The notes beneath the pieces were generated by a model. That model worked only from the letters and a program-made list of their open reading frames with translations, did not search any database and was not told where the DNA came from. From positions 1 through 57,493 of the forward strand of contig NZ_BOPH01000134.1 in NCBI RefSeq assembly GCF_016863655.1: DNA of 57,493 bases, given 5' to 3'. A program made the translations under genes and the position numbers. Of this stretch, positions 26,290 through 35,330 are shown piece by piece. Positions within the stretch are counted from its first letter, which is position 1. Every line of letters starts with the position of its first letter. Source of the DNA: Virgisporangium ochraceum. Lineage in GTDB: Bacteria; Actinomycetota; Actinomycetes; Mycobacteriales; Micromonosporaceae.

Positions 26290-26862
26290 TCACATCACGC
26301 GTACGTGGCAGCCTTCGAGGTGGTCGTCGACCATGCCCATCGCCTGCATGAGCGCGTACGCCGTGGTGGGCCCGACGAACCGGAAGCCGCGTTTCTTCAG
26401 GTCTCTGGCCATCGCCTTCGACTCGGCGGTGGTGGCCGGGAACTCGGCGAAGCTGTCCAGTCGTGCCGGGCGGGGCTCGGGTGCGAACGACCACAGCAGG
26501 TCGCTCAGCGGGAGCGGCAGGTCGGCCAGGACCCGGGCGTTGTGGATGGTCGCCTCGATCTTCTGCCGGTTGCGAACGATTCCGGTGTCGGCCAGGAGCC
26601 GGTCGATGTCTTTCTCCCCGAACCCGGCGACCGTGGCGGCGTCGAAGTCGGCGAACGCCTTCCGGAAGTTCTCGCGCTTGCGCAGGATCGTGATCCACGC
26701 CAGCCCCGACTGGAACGCCTCGAGGCTCATCTTCTCGAACAGCGTCCGGTCGTCGCGCTGCGGCCGCCCCCACTCGTCGTCGTGGTAGGCCATGTACAGA
26801 TCGGAGGACACGCACCAGCCGCAACGGGCCAGGCCGTCTTCACCAACCACCAGATCCGGCAC
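26290..26862 (-). CDS. tag: DNA-3-methyladenine glycosylase I
   Basis: A 190-aa Tag enzyme that removes 3-methyladenine from alkylated DNA. The zinc ligands keep the E. coli spacing: Cys14 and His27 near the N-terminus (CGWC, YHDDEWG), His181 and Cys185 near the C-terminus (DDHLEGCH). The substrate pocket is seen in SLEAFQSGLAW (Glu48, Trp56), with ILRKRENFRKAFADFD and FVGPTTAYALMQAMGMV also matching. It is a complete, ordinary Tag, in contrast to the AlkA-like protein 8 kb away. Confidence 0.94.
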   Translation of the reverse strand: MPDLVVGEDGLARCGWCVSSDLYMAYHDDEWGRPQRDDRTLFEKMSLEAFQSGLAWITILRKRENFRKAFADFDAATVAGFGEKDIDRLLADTGIVRNRQKIEATIHNARVLADLPLPLSDLLWSFAPEPRPARLDSFAEFPATTAESKAMARDLKKRGFRFVGPTTAYALMQAMGMVDDHLEGCHVRVM

Positions 26863-26893
26863 GCCTGAAAGATAGCCGTGCCCTACGACAGAA

Positions 26894-27397
26894 CTACGGG
26901 AGCCGTCCCGCCTCGACCAGCTTCGCGAACCGCTTCAGCGCCGCCGTCAGGCTGAACTTGGACCCGGGCCACACCACCGGCCAGGCGACCCGGCCCGCCG
27001 CGCCACCCGGCAGGTGGAACCAGTCGTGCCACACCACCTGGGTCCGGTCGCCACCCATCGGCGTGCACCGCAGTACGCCGGGACCGCGCAGCACCTTGCC
27101 GTGGTGCACCACGTGCACGGTGCGCGGCGGGTCGAGCTTGACCACCGTCAGCTCGTCGCGCAGCACCGCCGGCCCGACCTTGGTGACGGCCTCGATCTCC
27201 GAGCCCTCGCCGCCGTCGCCGGACACGACGCGCACCTGGGTGAACGGGATCCAGTCACCCTGCCGTTCCCAGGAGACCAGCGCCCGGAACACCTTCTCGG
27301 CCGGCGCGTTGACGATCACCGTCGCGGTGACCTCGCCGGCTCCCGGGCGGGCGGCGTCGCCGAGCCCGGCCGTGGACGACGGGCCGTCGGAGGTCAC
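26894..27397 (-). CDS. SRPBCC/START-fold family protein
   Basis: A 167-aa polyketide-cyclase/START-like protein. ATVIVNAPAEKVFRALVSWERQGDWIPFTQVRVV is the usual first strand-helix-strand of the SRPBCC fold. A beta-sheet follows (SEIEAVTKVGPAVLRDELTVVKLDPPRTVHVVHHG), then the C-terminal long helix (FSLTAALKRFAKLVEAG). It probably binds a hydrophobic ligand. Its GTG overlaps the TGA of the DivIVA-domain gene (GTGA), so it is translationally coupled to it. Confidence 0.82.
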   Translation of the reverse strand: MTSDGPSSTAGLGDAARPGAGEVTATVIVNAPAEKVFRALVSWERQGDWIPFTQVRVVSGDGGEGSEIEAVTKVGPAVLRDELTVVKLDPPRTVHVVHHGKVLRGPGVLRCTPMGGDRTQVVWHDWFHLPGGAAGRVAWPVVWPGSKFSLTAALKRFAKLVEAGRLP

Positions 27398-27933
27398 GAG
27401 CGCTCACCCACCGCTTCCGACTTGTCGTCCTTGGTCAGCTGGACGGGCTCGGGCTCGTCCGCGGTCGCCTCTTCCGGCTCCGGCGCGGCGTCCCGGTTCA
27501 GGTTCTCGATCTGGTTCTCGATCTGGTTCTCGTTCCCGTTCTCGTCGAGGTCCGGATCGGGCCGGTGCTGCTGCTCGCCCAGCGCGGCGATCCGCGCCTT
27601 GCGCAGCTCGTCGGCCTCCTCCTGCCGCCCCTCGCGCAGCGCGCTGACCTCGGCCTCCAGCACCGCGACCAGCTCGGTCTTGTAGCCGACGTCGTAGGCC
27701 GCCCGGCGCAGCGCCGAGTCGACCTGCGACATCCGGTAGCCGCGCAGGCCGGTGTCGAACCGCAGCGCCTGGAAGTCCTGCTCGGCCAGCGGCCGGTGGC
27801 CCGGCAACGGTACCGAGGATCCTTCGGGTTCTTCCGCGGCGAGACCCGGGTCGGCGCCGGTGACCAGCACCGCGACCCCGAACGCGACCGCGCCGACAAC
27901 GAGTGCGCCGAGGAGGACGTACAGCAACGTCAT
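27394..27933 (-). CDS. DivIVA-domain membrane protein
   Basis: A 179-aa protein with one N-terminal transmembrane helix (LLYVLLGALVVGAVAFGVAVLV). A short DivIVA-type motif follows, DFQALRFDTGLRGYRMSQVDSALRRAAYDVGYKTEL, and then a coiled-coil. The C-terminal half is polar, with a near-exact repeat (NENQIENQIENLN) and an acidic Pro-rich tail. DivIVA proteins sense negative membrane curvature and organise polar growth; this short form may be an accessory. The ATG at 27933 avoids a 15-residue extension with no membrane character. It is followed by the SRPBCC gene and preceded by nuoA. Confidence 0.82.
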   Translation of the reverse strand: MTLLYVLLGALVVGAVAFGVAVLVTGADPGLAAEEPEGSSVPLPGHRPLAEQDFQALRFDTGLRGYRMSQVDSALRRAAYDVGYKTELVAVLEAEVSALREGRQEEADELRKARIAALGEQQHRPDPDLDENGNENQIENQIENLNRDAAPEPEEATADEPEPVQLTKDDKSEAVGERS

Positions 27934-27981
27934 GTGCCGATCGTGGCACGTCGGCCGAACGGGTGTGAAACCGACCACCTA

Positions 27982-28359
27982 TTACGTCCAGCGGAGGACG
28001 CCTTTCCGCCACGCGTAGAGCAGCCCCAGCGCGAGCACCGCCACGAAGATCGCCATTTCGACGATCGCCGCCGCGCCGAAGCCGGGCCGGTCGAAGATCA
28101 CCGCCCAGGGGAAGAGGAACACGCTCTCGACCGCGAACAACGCATACAGGTAGGCGTACACGTAGTACCTGATCTGCGCCTGTGCCCAGTCGCCGCCGAC
28201 CGGGTCGAGGCCGCACTCGTACGTCTCGTACTTGCCGGGGCCGGCCGTCGGGCGCCGCGGACGGAGCAGCCGGTTGGCGGAGAACGCGCCGACGAACACC
28301 ACCACCGCGCCCAGAAGGGTGAGTCCGAGCGTCGCGTACGACCCCAGGTAACCGGTCAC
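27982..28359 (-). CDS. nuoA: NADH-quinone oxidoreductase subunit A homologue, orphan
   Basis: A 125-aa membrane protein with three helices. KYETYECGLDPVG carries the conserved Cys-containing loop of NuoA, and IRYYVYAYLYALFAVESVFLFPWAV is the second conserved helix. The GLDPVG and FAVES variants resemble the second-type NuoA that I recall from Streptomyces, where a reduced complex I cluster lies near korAB. Here no nuoB-N follows, but korAB lie 1.4 kb away. It is a complete reading frame, not a fragment. It may join a complex encoded elsewhere. Confidence 0.88.
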   Translation of the reverse strand: MTGYLGSYATLGLTLLGAVVVFVGAFSANRLLRPRRPTAGPGKYETYECGLDPVGGDWAQAQIRYYVYAYLYALFAVESVFLFPWAVIFDRPGFGAAAIVEMAIFVAVLALGLLYAWRKGVLRWT

Positions 28360-28398
28360 CGTCGCAGCGTACCGACCACAGGGGCTATCGTCCGCACC

Positions 28399-29565
28399 AT
28401 GGCGCGGCGGAGGCGAGGGCTGAGGGCCGCCGTCGTGGGCGGGCTGATCGCCACGATCGCGGCCGTGCTGCCGGTGGGGACCGCTCCTGGACGAGCCGCG
28501 CCCGTGCCCGATCCCGACCCGACCGTCAGCGGCAGCCCGTCGGAGCCGCCGGCTCCCGCGGTCGCCGTGACCGCCGAGGACATCCCGGTCGGCGCCGGCT
28601 ACTGGCAGGGCCTGACGGAGACGTACCCGCTCAAGGCGCGGGTACGCAACACCGGCACGCCGCCGGTCACCGCCGAGACCCGGTTCACGCTCCCGCCCGG
28701 CGTCGAGCTGGCGCGGTCGGAGGGCGGACCCGGCTGCACCGCGGACTCACTGGTCGTCACGTGCCGGATAGCGCCCCGGAGCGCGGCGACGATCACCCTC
28801 GACGTCACCGTGGCGCCGGGCCTGTGGCGCGACCCGCCCACCGGCACGGTCCAGGTGTCGGCGACCGCCGGTGGCCGCACGGCCACCGACCGGGCCCGCT
28901 TCGGCATCGACTTCCCGCCCGGTCCGCCGACCCCGGGCATCGACCTCGGCGTGAGCGACCCGTTCCTGCCCGCCGACCCGGCCGACCCCGAGGCGTCCAC
29001 CGAGCCGACGACGCTGGAGGTGCGGCTGTCCAACACCGGGTCGGTGCGGGCCGACGGCACCGTCGACGTGGTGACCCCGCCCGGCGTCGAGGTGGCGACC
29101 GTGCCGGCCGAGTGCGTCACCCGGGTGCGCGTGTCGGCCGAGCGGGAACGGTGCCAGGTCGGCCGGGTGCCCGCCGGCCAGCGCCTCACGCTGCGGTTCA
29201 CGCTCGTGGTCGACCGGGCGGCCCGCGCCGAGGCGCCGCTGCTGGGCAGCGTCCACGGCTCGCTCACCCCGCCTGGGCAGGACGCGGCCGCGCGGCAGGC
29301 GTCGTACTCGGTCCTCATCTCCGCGCGTCCCGACGAACGGGCCGGACCGACGGGCGGCGACGACCCCGACGTGACCGTCGCCCAGCCCCGACGCGGCGCC
29401 GGGTTCAGCGGCATCGACCCGGTCGACGCCGGATCCCGGGTGGGTCAACCCCTGTCGGTTCTGCCGATCGTCGTGTCCTTGATCGGGGTGTTCACGACGG
29501 TGGCGGCGATGGTTATCCTTCCGTTGCGCCGCCGCCCCGAGCCAGGCGTGGATTCCGCGATCTAA
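28399..29565 (+). CDS. Secreted, membrane-anchored DUF11-like repeat protein
   Basis: A 388-aa protein. The signal peptide follows an Arg-rich start (MARRRRGLRAAVVGGLIATIAAVLPV...GRAAP). Two immunoglobulin-like DUF11/CARDB-type domains come next: TYPLKARVRNTGTPPVTAETRFTLPPGVEL (about 75-105) and TLEVRLSNTGSVRADGTVDVVTPPGVEV (about 205-235). A C-terminal transmembrane helix (VLPIVVSLIGVFTTVAAMVILPL) and a basic stop-transfer end (RRRPEP) close it. It is probably a surface-anchored adhesive or structural protein; no enzyme motif is visible. It is divergent from nuoA. Confidence 0.8.
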   Translation: MARRRRGLRAAVVGGLIATIAAVLPVGTAPGRAAPVPDPDPTVSGSPSEPPAPAVAVTAEDIPVGAGYWQGLTETYPLKARVRNTGTPPVTAETRFTLPPGVELARSEGGPGCTADSLVVTCRIAPRSAATITLDVTVAPGLWRDPPTGTVQVSATAGGRTATDRARFGIDFPPGPPTPGIDLGVSDPFLPADPADPEASTEPTTLEVRLSNTGSVRADGTVDVVTPPGVEVATVPAECVTRVRVSAERERCQVGRVPAGQRLTLRFTLVVDRAARAEAPLLGSVHGSLTPPGQDAAARQASYSVLISARPDERAGPTGGDDPDVTVAQPRRGAGFSGIDPVDAGSRVGQPLSVLPIVVSLIGVFTTVAAMVILPLRRRPEPGVDSAI

Positions 29566-29716
29566 CTCACCGTCGCACTGCGCGTTGCGTGCTCCGACGT
29601 ACGCTGGGCGGTGAATCAAAGACGCGGGCCGGCACCGCCGCCGCTGCCCGATACCCGCCGCGTCGGCCCACGGCCACCCGCCCACCGGGGTGCCGGCATG
29701 AGGAGGTCTGTTTCCC

Positions 29717-31561
29717 GTGACCAAGCAGGTTCGCCAGTTGGATCGTGTCGTCATCCGGTTCGCTGGCGACTCAGGCGACGGTATGCAGCTCACCGGGGAT
29801 CGGTTCACGTCGGAGACCGCGCAGCTCGGCAACGACATCTCGACCCTGCCCAACTTCCCGGCCGAGATCCGCGCGCCCGCCGGCACGCTGCCCGGGGTGT
29901 CGAGCTTCCAGGTCCATTTCGCGAACTTCGACATCCTCACGCCCGGTGACTCGCCGAACGTCCTGGTGGCGATGAACCCGGCCGCGTTGAAGGCCAATTT
30001 GCCCGATCTTCCGCGTGGTGCGGAAATCATCGTCAACACCGACGAGTTCACCAAGCGCAACCTCGCCAAGGTCGGCTACGCCAGCAACCCGATCGAGGAC
30101 GGCTCGCTCAGCGGCTACACCGTGCACCCGGTCGGGCTCACGAGCATGACCGTGAAGGCGCTGGAGGACCACGACATCTCCAAGAAGGACGCCGAGCGCG
30201 CGAAGAACATGTTCGCCCTCGGGATGCTGTCCTGGTTGTACTCGCGGCCGTACGAGTCCACGCTCGACTTCCTCGACCGCAAGTTCGCCACGAAGCCGCA
30301 CCTCGCCGCCGCCAACGCCGCGGCGTTCAAGGCCGGCTGGAACTTCGGTGAGACCACCGAGGACTTCGCGGTGCGGTACGAGGTCAAGCCGGCCAAGATG
30401 CCGCCCGGCCACTACCGCAACATCACCGGCAACATCGCCCTGGCCCTGGGCCTGGTCGCGGCCGGCGTGCGGTCGAGGCTGCCGGTGTTCCTCGGCGCGT
30501 ACCCGATCACGCCGGCGTCCGACATCCTGCACGAGCTGTCGAAGCACAAGAAGTTCGGCGTCACCACCGTGCAGGCCGAAGACGAGATCGCGGCGATCGG
30601 CGCGGCCCTGGGCGCCTCGTACGGCGGCGCGCTCGGCGTCACCACGACGTCGGGGCCGGGCGTGGCGCTCAAGGGCGAGACGATCTCGCTCGCGGTCGCC
30701 CTCGAACTGCCGCTGGTGATCGTCGACGTGCAGCGCGCCGGACCGTCGACCGGCATGCCCACCAAGACCGAGCAGGCCGACCTCAACATGGCCCTGTTCG
30801 GCCGGCACGGCGAGGCGCCGGTGGCCGTGGTGGCGCCGAACTCGCCGTCCGACTGCTTCTACGCCGCGATCGAGGCCTCGCGCATCGCGCTGACCTACCG
30901 CACGCCGGTGATCCTGCTCTCCGACGGGTACATCGCCAACGGCTCCGAGCCGTGGCGCCTGCCGGAGATCTCCGAGCTGCCCGACCTCCGGGTCGAGTTC
31001 GCCACCGAGCCGAACAGCGACGACGGCAGGTTCCTGCCGTACCTGCGTGACCCGGAGACCATGGCCCGGCCGTGGGCCGTACCCGGCACGCCGGGGCTGG
31101 AGCACCGCATCGGTGGCCTGGAGAAGGCCGACAAGACCGGTGACATCTCGTACGACCCGGCCAACCACGACTTCATGGTGCGCACCCGGGCCGCCCGCAT
31201 CGAGGCGATCGAGGTGCCCGACCTGGAGGTCGACGACCCGTCCGGCGAGGCCGAGGTGCTCGTGCTCGGCTGGGGGTCCACGTACGGGCCGATCGGTGCC
31301 GCCTGCCGGGCGCTGCGGGCCCGCGGCGTCGAGATCGCGCAGGCGCACCTGCGGCACCTGTCGCCGATGCCGAAGAACACCGGCGACGTGCTGCGCCGCT
31401 ACGAGCGCGTGGTGATCCCGGAGATGAACCTGGGCCAGCTCGCCCACGTGATCCGGGCGAAGTTCCTGGTCGACGCGCTGGGCTACAACCAGGTGCGCGG
31501 TCTGCCGTTCACCGCCGCCGAGCTCGAGACGATGCTGGAAGAGGTCGTGAAGAATGCCTGA
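29717..31561 (+). CDS. korA: 2-oxoacid:ferredoxin oxidoreductase, fused gamma-alpha subunit
   Basis: A 614-aa subunit. Residues 1-190 are the gamma domain (RFAGDSGDGMQLTGDRF). The pyrimidine-binding alpha domain begins near 230 (RNITGNIALALGLVAAGVRSRLPVFLGAYPITPASDILHEL, VQAEDEIAAIGAALGASYGG, TTTSGPGVALKGE, QRAGPSTGMPTKTEQADL). A C-terminal transketolase-like domain follows. With KorB it converts 2-oxoglutarate to succinyl-CoA with reduction of ferredoxin, the alternative to the lipoate-dependent dehydrogenase. The GTG at 29717 follows AGGAGG. It overlaps korB by eight bases. Confidence 0.93.
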   Translation: MTKQVRQLDRVVIRFAGDSGDGMQLTGDRFTSETAQLGNDISTLPNFPAEIRAPAGTLPGVSSFQVHFANFDILTPGDSPNVLVAMNPAALKANLPDLPRGAEIIVNTDEFTKRNLAKVGYASNPIEDGSLSGYTVHPVGLTSMTVKALEDHDISKKDAERAKNMFALGMLSWLYSRPYESTLDFLDRKFATKPHLAAANAAAFKAGWNFGETTEDFAVRYEVKPAKMPPGHYRNITGNIALALGLVAAGVRSRLPVFLGAYPITPASDILHELSKHKKFGVTTVQAEDEIAAIGAALGASYGGALGVTTTSGPGVALKGETISLAVALELPLVIVDVQRAGPSTGMPTKTEQADLNMALFGRHGEAPVAVVAPNSPSDCFYAAIEASRIALTYRTPVILLSDGYIANGSEPWRLPEISELPDLRVEFATEPNSDDGRFLPYLRDPETMARPWAVPGTPGLEHRIGGLEKADKTGDISYDPANHDFMVRTRAARIEAIEVPDLEVDDPSGEAEVLVLGWGSTYGPIGAACRALRARGVEIAQAHLRHLSPMPKNTGDVLRRYERVVIPEMNLGQLAHVIRAKFLVDALGYNQVRGLPFTAAELETMLEEVVKNA

Positions 31562-32636
31562 GATCCCGCTGAAGCCGAGCAATCCCGGCGAGGGGGCTTC
31601 GCCACCCTCGCGCTCCCCTGTAAAGCTCGCGATGAAGGACTTCAAGTCCGACCAGGAGGTCCGCTGGTGCCCGGGCTGCGGCGACTACGCGATCCTGGCG
31701 GCGGTGCAGTCGTTCATGCCCGAGCTGCAGATCCCGCGCGAGAACATCGTGTTCGTCAGCGGCATCGGCTGCTCGTCGCGGTTCCCGTACTACATGAACA
31801 CCTACGGCATGCACTCGATCCACGGCCGGGCGCCGGCGATCGCCACCGGCCTGTCGGTGTCGCGGCCCGACCTGAGCGTGTGGATCGTCACCGGCGACGG
31901 TGACGCGCTGTCGATCGGCGGCAACCACCTGATCCACGCGTTGCGGCGCAACGTCAACGTGAAGATCCTGCTCTTCAACAACAAGATCTACGGGTTGACC
32001 AAGGGCCAGTACTCGCCGACCTCGGAGATCGGGAAGATCACCAAGTCGACGCCGGTCGGTTCGGCCGACTCGCCGTTCAACCCGATCTCGCTGGCCCTCG
32101 GCGCCGAGGCCACGTTCGTGGCCCGCACGCTCGACACCGACCGCAAGCACCTTCAGTCGGTGCTGCGGTCGGCCGCCACCCACGAGGGTTCGGCGTTCGT
32201 CGAGATCTACCAGAACTGCAACATCTTCAACGACAACGCGTTCGACACGTTGAAGGAGCCGGCGACCCGCGACGACTACACGATCCGGCTCGAGCACGGG
32301 CAGCCGCTCACGTTCGGCGCCGAGAACCAGTGGTCGGTGATCAACCCGCCCGGTGGCTTCGGCCTCCGCGTGGTGCCGACCGACTCGGTCGATCCGGGCG
32401 AGATCGTGATCCACGACGAGACGGTCGAGGAGCCCGCGTACGCGTTCGCGCTGTCGCGCCTGCCCGGCGAGGACCTGCGCAACACGCCGATCGGCGTCTT
32501 CCGGAAGGTCGCGCGCAACTCCTACGACACGATCGTGCGGGAGCAGCTCGACACGGCGAAGTCCAAGCTGGCCGGCGACCCCGAACAGGAGCTGGCCGCC
32601 CTCCTGGGCGCCGGCGACACCTGGACCATCCTGTAG
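31554..32636 (+). CDS. korB: 2-oxoacid:ferredoxin oxidoreductase beta subunit
   Basis: A 360-aa subunit binding thiamine diphosphate and an iron-sulfur cluster. RWCPGCGDY carries Cys39 and Cys42. The TPP/Mg motif is GDGDALSIGGNHLIHALRRNVNVKILLFNNKIYG (about 119-152), and later YQNCNIFND supplies another cluster Cys. An N-terminal Pro/Ser segment of 25 residues precedes the fold. It is translationally coupled to korA. The operon ends at a long palindromic repeat that may serve as a bidirectional terminator. Confidence 0.93.
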   Translation: MPEIPLKPSNPGEGASPPSRSPVKLAMKDFKSDQEVRWCPGCGDYAILAAVQSFMPELQIPRENIVFVSGIGCSSRFPYYMNTYGMHSIHGRAPAIATGLSVSRPDLSVWIVTGDGDALSIGGNHLIHALRRNVNVKILLFNNKIYGLTKGQYSPTSEIGKITKSTPVGSADSPFNPISLALGAEATFVARTLDTDRKHLQSVLRSAATHEGSAFVEIYQNCNIFNDNAFDTLKEPATRDDYTIRLEHGQPLTFGAENQWSVINPPGGFGLRVVPTDSVDPGEIVIHDETVEEPAYAFALSRLPGEDLRNTPIGVFRKVARNSYDTIVREQLDTAKSKLAGDPEQELAALLGAGDTWTIL

Positions 32637-32678
32637 CTCCCGCCGCGCCCCTGGCGCCGGGGCCGCACCGCGCCCCTG

Positions 32679-32758
32679 GCGCCGATCTTGCAGTTGTGGC
32701 CGCACCTATGTCCGGCTATATCCGGCCTTGTCGGGGGCCACAACTGCAAGATCGGCGC
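32679..32758. repeat. Long dispersed palindrome, copy B
   Basis: Arms 32679-32701 and 32736-32758 are perfect 23-bp inverted copies around a 34-base loop. The sequence matches copy A (14573-14650), with the core GATCTTGCAGTTGTGGCC. It lies between the convergent korB and phoX genes, a good place for a bidirectional terminator. It is too long and too GC-rich at its ends, and lacks a U-run, to be an ordinary intrinsic terminator. Confidence 0.9.
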
Positions 32759-32795
32759 ATGGATCGATCGGCGCGCGGAACGATCGGCGCGGGGG

Positions 32796-34265
32796 TTAGA
32801 CGCCGATTCGGGACCAGGGGCCCCAGATGGCGAACGTCATGCCGCGGCTGGCCTGGATGTTCACGAACAGGGTGTGGCCGTCCGGGGAGAACGTTGAGCC
32901 GGCGAACTCGTCGTTGTAGCGCGGCGCGTTGCCGGGCAGCGAGCTCACCAGGCGGTTCAGCGCGATGTCGAACAGCTCGCCGTTCTGGGTGAGCCCGCGC
33001 AGGTAGTTGTCGTTGGTGTTGTCCTCGCAGACCACCAGCGTGCCGCGCGGGCTCGTGGTGACGTTGTCGGGGAAGTCGAGCACGTCGGGGCCCGGCGACT
33101 CGTAGACGAGGCTGAGCGTGCGCGACCGCGTGTGGTACGCCCACACCTGGCCGTGCCCGTTGCCGTAGCCGTCGGCGATGGGGCCGAGCGAGGTCTCCGC
33201 CGGCCCGCCGCCCTGGGTGGAGGTGAAGTAGACCGTCCCGCGGTCGTAGATCGTCCCCTCCAGCCGGGAGAAGTAGGCGGCCCCCTGCGCCCAGCCCTGC
33301 CGCGACACGTACGTGAGCGCGGTGTCGTTCGGCGTCGACGCCGGGGTGCCGGGTGTGTAGGGGAACGACGGCGCCGGGTCGTCGATGTCGACCCACTCGA
33401 CCTGGTAGCGGGCTCCCCGCTGCTGCGTGACCGCCAGGTCGAGGTTGTCGCGCCGCTTGATCTTCAGCATCTGCAGGCGGCCCTGGTTGTCCATGCGGCC
33501 GGTGCGCATCGGGTTGCGCTTGGGCACATACCGGTAGAAGCCCGACGGCCAGCCGAAGTTGTCCTCGCTCAGGTACAGCGCGCCCTCGTGCGGGTCGAAC
33601 GCCACCGACTCGTGGGCGAACCGGCCGGCGCGGGTGATCGGTTGCCGGTCCGACCGTCCACCGACCGGCACCTCGAAGATGAAGCCGTGCCGCTGGGTCA
33701 GCGCGGTGTTGGGCGCGCCGGTGAAGTCGGCGCCGACGTCGGGGCCGTTGACCGTCTCCTCGCAGGTGATCCAGGACCCCCACGGCATCGGGCCGCCGGA
33801 GCAGTTCATCTGGGTGCCGTTGAGGCTGGTGAAGCCGCGGACCACCTGGCCGTAGCGGGTCACCTCGACCGTGGTGGTGCCGCCCGGTGCCATCGGGTCG
33901 TACGGGGTGCCGGGTCCGAACGCCGGTGTGGCGCCGTTGATCTCGTGGTTGCGGACCAGGATGACGTTGCCGCGGGGTCCGCGGAACGCGGCCATGCCGT
34001 CGTGACGCCCGGGCAGCGCGGTGCCGTCGTCGAGCGTCACCGGGGATTCGGTGTCGTGGAAGGAGCGGTACTTGAAGCCCGGCGGCAGGTGGAGCCGCAC
34101 GATGCCGTCGCGTTCGTCGGGGATGGGGCCGAGGGGTGGACGTTCGGCCGGCGGCCGTCCGTGCGCATCGGCGCGGGCGGCAAAACCGGCGAATGGACCC
34201 GCGACGAGCGCGCCACCGGTGGCGACCGCCCCACGGAGGACGGTTCGTCTCTGAAGATCGACCAT
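32796..34265 (-). CDS. PhoX family (DUF839) Tat-exported phosphatase
   Basis: A 489-aa protein. The N-terminus QRRTVLRGAVATGGALVAG is a twin-arginine signal followed by an Ala-rich h-region. PhoX features are GFKYRSF, ILVRNHEI, WITCEETVNGP, FAHESVAFDPH, ALYLSEDN and LVVCEDNTND, several of them carrying the Glu/Asp/Arg residues that bind iron and calcium in PhoX. It probably acts as a secreted phosphomonoesterase or diesterase. No Pho box is obvious upstream. It stands alone, convergent with korB. Confidence 0.88.
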   Translation of the reverse strand: MVDLQRRTVLRGAVATGGALVAGPFAGFAARADAHGRPPAERPPLGPIPDERDGIVRLHLPPGFKYRSFHDTESPVTLDDGTALPGRHDGMAAFRGPRGNVILVRNHEINGATPAFGPGTPYDPMAPGGTTTVEVTRYGQVVRGFTSLNGTQMNCSGGPMPWGSWITCEETVNGPDVGADFTGAPNTALTQRHGFIFEVPVGGRSDRQPITRAGRFAHESVAFDPHEGALYLSEDNFGWPSGFYRYVPKRNPMRTGRMDNQGRLQMLKIKRRDNLDLAVTQQRGARYQVEWVDIDDPAPSFPYTPGTPASTPNDTALTYVSRQGWAQGAAYFSRLEGTIYDRGTVYFTSTQGGGPAETSLGPIADGYGNGHGQVWAYHTRSRTLSLVYESPGPDVLDFPDNVTTSPRGTLVVCEDNTNDNYLRGLTQNGELFDIALNRLVSSLPGNAPRYNDEFAGSTFSPDGHTLFVNIQASRGMTFAIWGPWSRIGV

Positions 34266-34307
34266 GAGTACTCCAGGGTCTCGGAGAGATCCGTCGATCC
34301 TGAAGAC

Positions 34308-35294
34308 TCAGTTGCCCTCGCGCAATGGCTCGTTCATCTCGGGTTCACCTTCGAGGGCGGGCTCAAGGGGCTCCGCCGGCGCCGGTTCCGGCACGCTCGC
34401 GCCGGCCACGACGGCACCGGCCGCACAGAGAAGGATCACCGCGGCGACGGCCAGCGGCATCAGCACCGGCTCGGCGAACGCCGTCCACAACGGGATCTGC
34501 GGGCTGCTGAGCTGTGCGTGACCCGCACCGAGCCGCACCAGCGTGAGTGCGAGCGGCGCCAGCATCCCCAGCACCGACCCGAGCAGCAGCCACCGCGCGC
34601 AGCGACGGGCGAAGCCGCCGAGGTGGCTGAACCGCCGGGCGGCCCGCTGACCGATCAGCCAGCCGACGCCCGCGAACACCAGGAAACCCAGCGCGCCACC
34701 GGCCGGCACCGCGATCGGCGCGACCCGCACGATCTCCAGCCGGGCCTCGTCGCCGGGGCCGGCCAGGTACCGCACCCGCCAGTCGCCCTTGTCGGCCACG
34801 AAGATCAGACCCTCGACCCGCTCGGCCCGGTCGGACGAGGCCCGCCGGGACGGGTCGCTCTTCTCGTCGGGACCGTCGATCGCCCACGTCCGGTCGACCG
34901 CCCATCCGGCGGTGTCCAGCCGCACCCGGATGTCCTTCGCCTGCCACGGGAACGACGCGGCCGCCGGGTCGGCCGGCATCGTGAACCGGACGTATCCCGG
35001 CCCGTAGGCGTCGTTGCGGTCGTAGCCGAAGAACTCGTCGCGCCGTTCCGGCGGCGGGACCGGACCCGCGAGGGCCAGCCGGGCGATCGCCTCCGCCTCG
35101 GCGTCCGTGGGCAGGGAGCCGGCGGTGCGCCAGCCGATCCACTGGCCCAGCGATCCACCGGCGAGCCCGAGCAGCACGGCGACGAACAGCGCCACCAGGA
35201 GCGGGCGCCAGTCGACCGCCCGGACCCGCGCCACCCAGGGGTTGGCGCGCGGGCGCGCCGCCCACCGGGTGCGGAGGTCCAGAGGCACGAACAC
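34308..35294 (-). CDS. Hypothetical membrane protein
   Basis: A 328-aa membrane protein, family not recognised. One helix (about 31-50) is followed by an extracytoplasmic domain of about 130 residues (EFFGYDRNDAYGPGYVRFTMPADPAAASFPW, AGWAVDRTWAIDGPDEKSD). Three more helices follow (about 190-215, 238-258, 272-300), and the Pro/Glu-rich cytoplasmic tail ends EMNEPLREGN. TAGGGT lies directly before the GTG at 35294, so the GTG at 35288, six bases further on, could be a leaderless start instead. Confidence 0.65.
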   Translation of the reverse strand: MFVPLDLRTRWAARPRANPWVARVRAVDWRPLLVALFVAVLLGLAGGSLGQWIGWRTAGSLPTDAEAEAIARLALAGPVPPPERRDEFFGYDRNDAYGPGYVRFTMPADPAAASFPWQAKDIRVRLDTAGWAVDRTWAIDGPDEKSDPSRRASSDRAERVEGLIFVADKGDWRVRYLAGPGDEARLEIVRVAPIAVPAGGALGFLVFAGVGWLIGQRAARRFSHLGGFARRCARWLLLGSVLGMLAPLALTLVRLGAGHAQLSSPQIPLWTAFAEPVLMPLAVAAVILLCAAGAVVAGASVPEPAPAEPLEPALEGEPEMNEPLREGN

Positions 35295-35330
35295 ACCCTA
35301 ACCGCACACCGCTTGCCGGCCGGCAACCAG

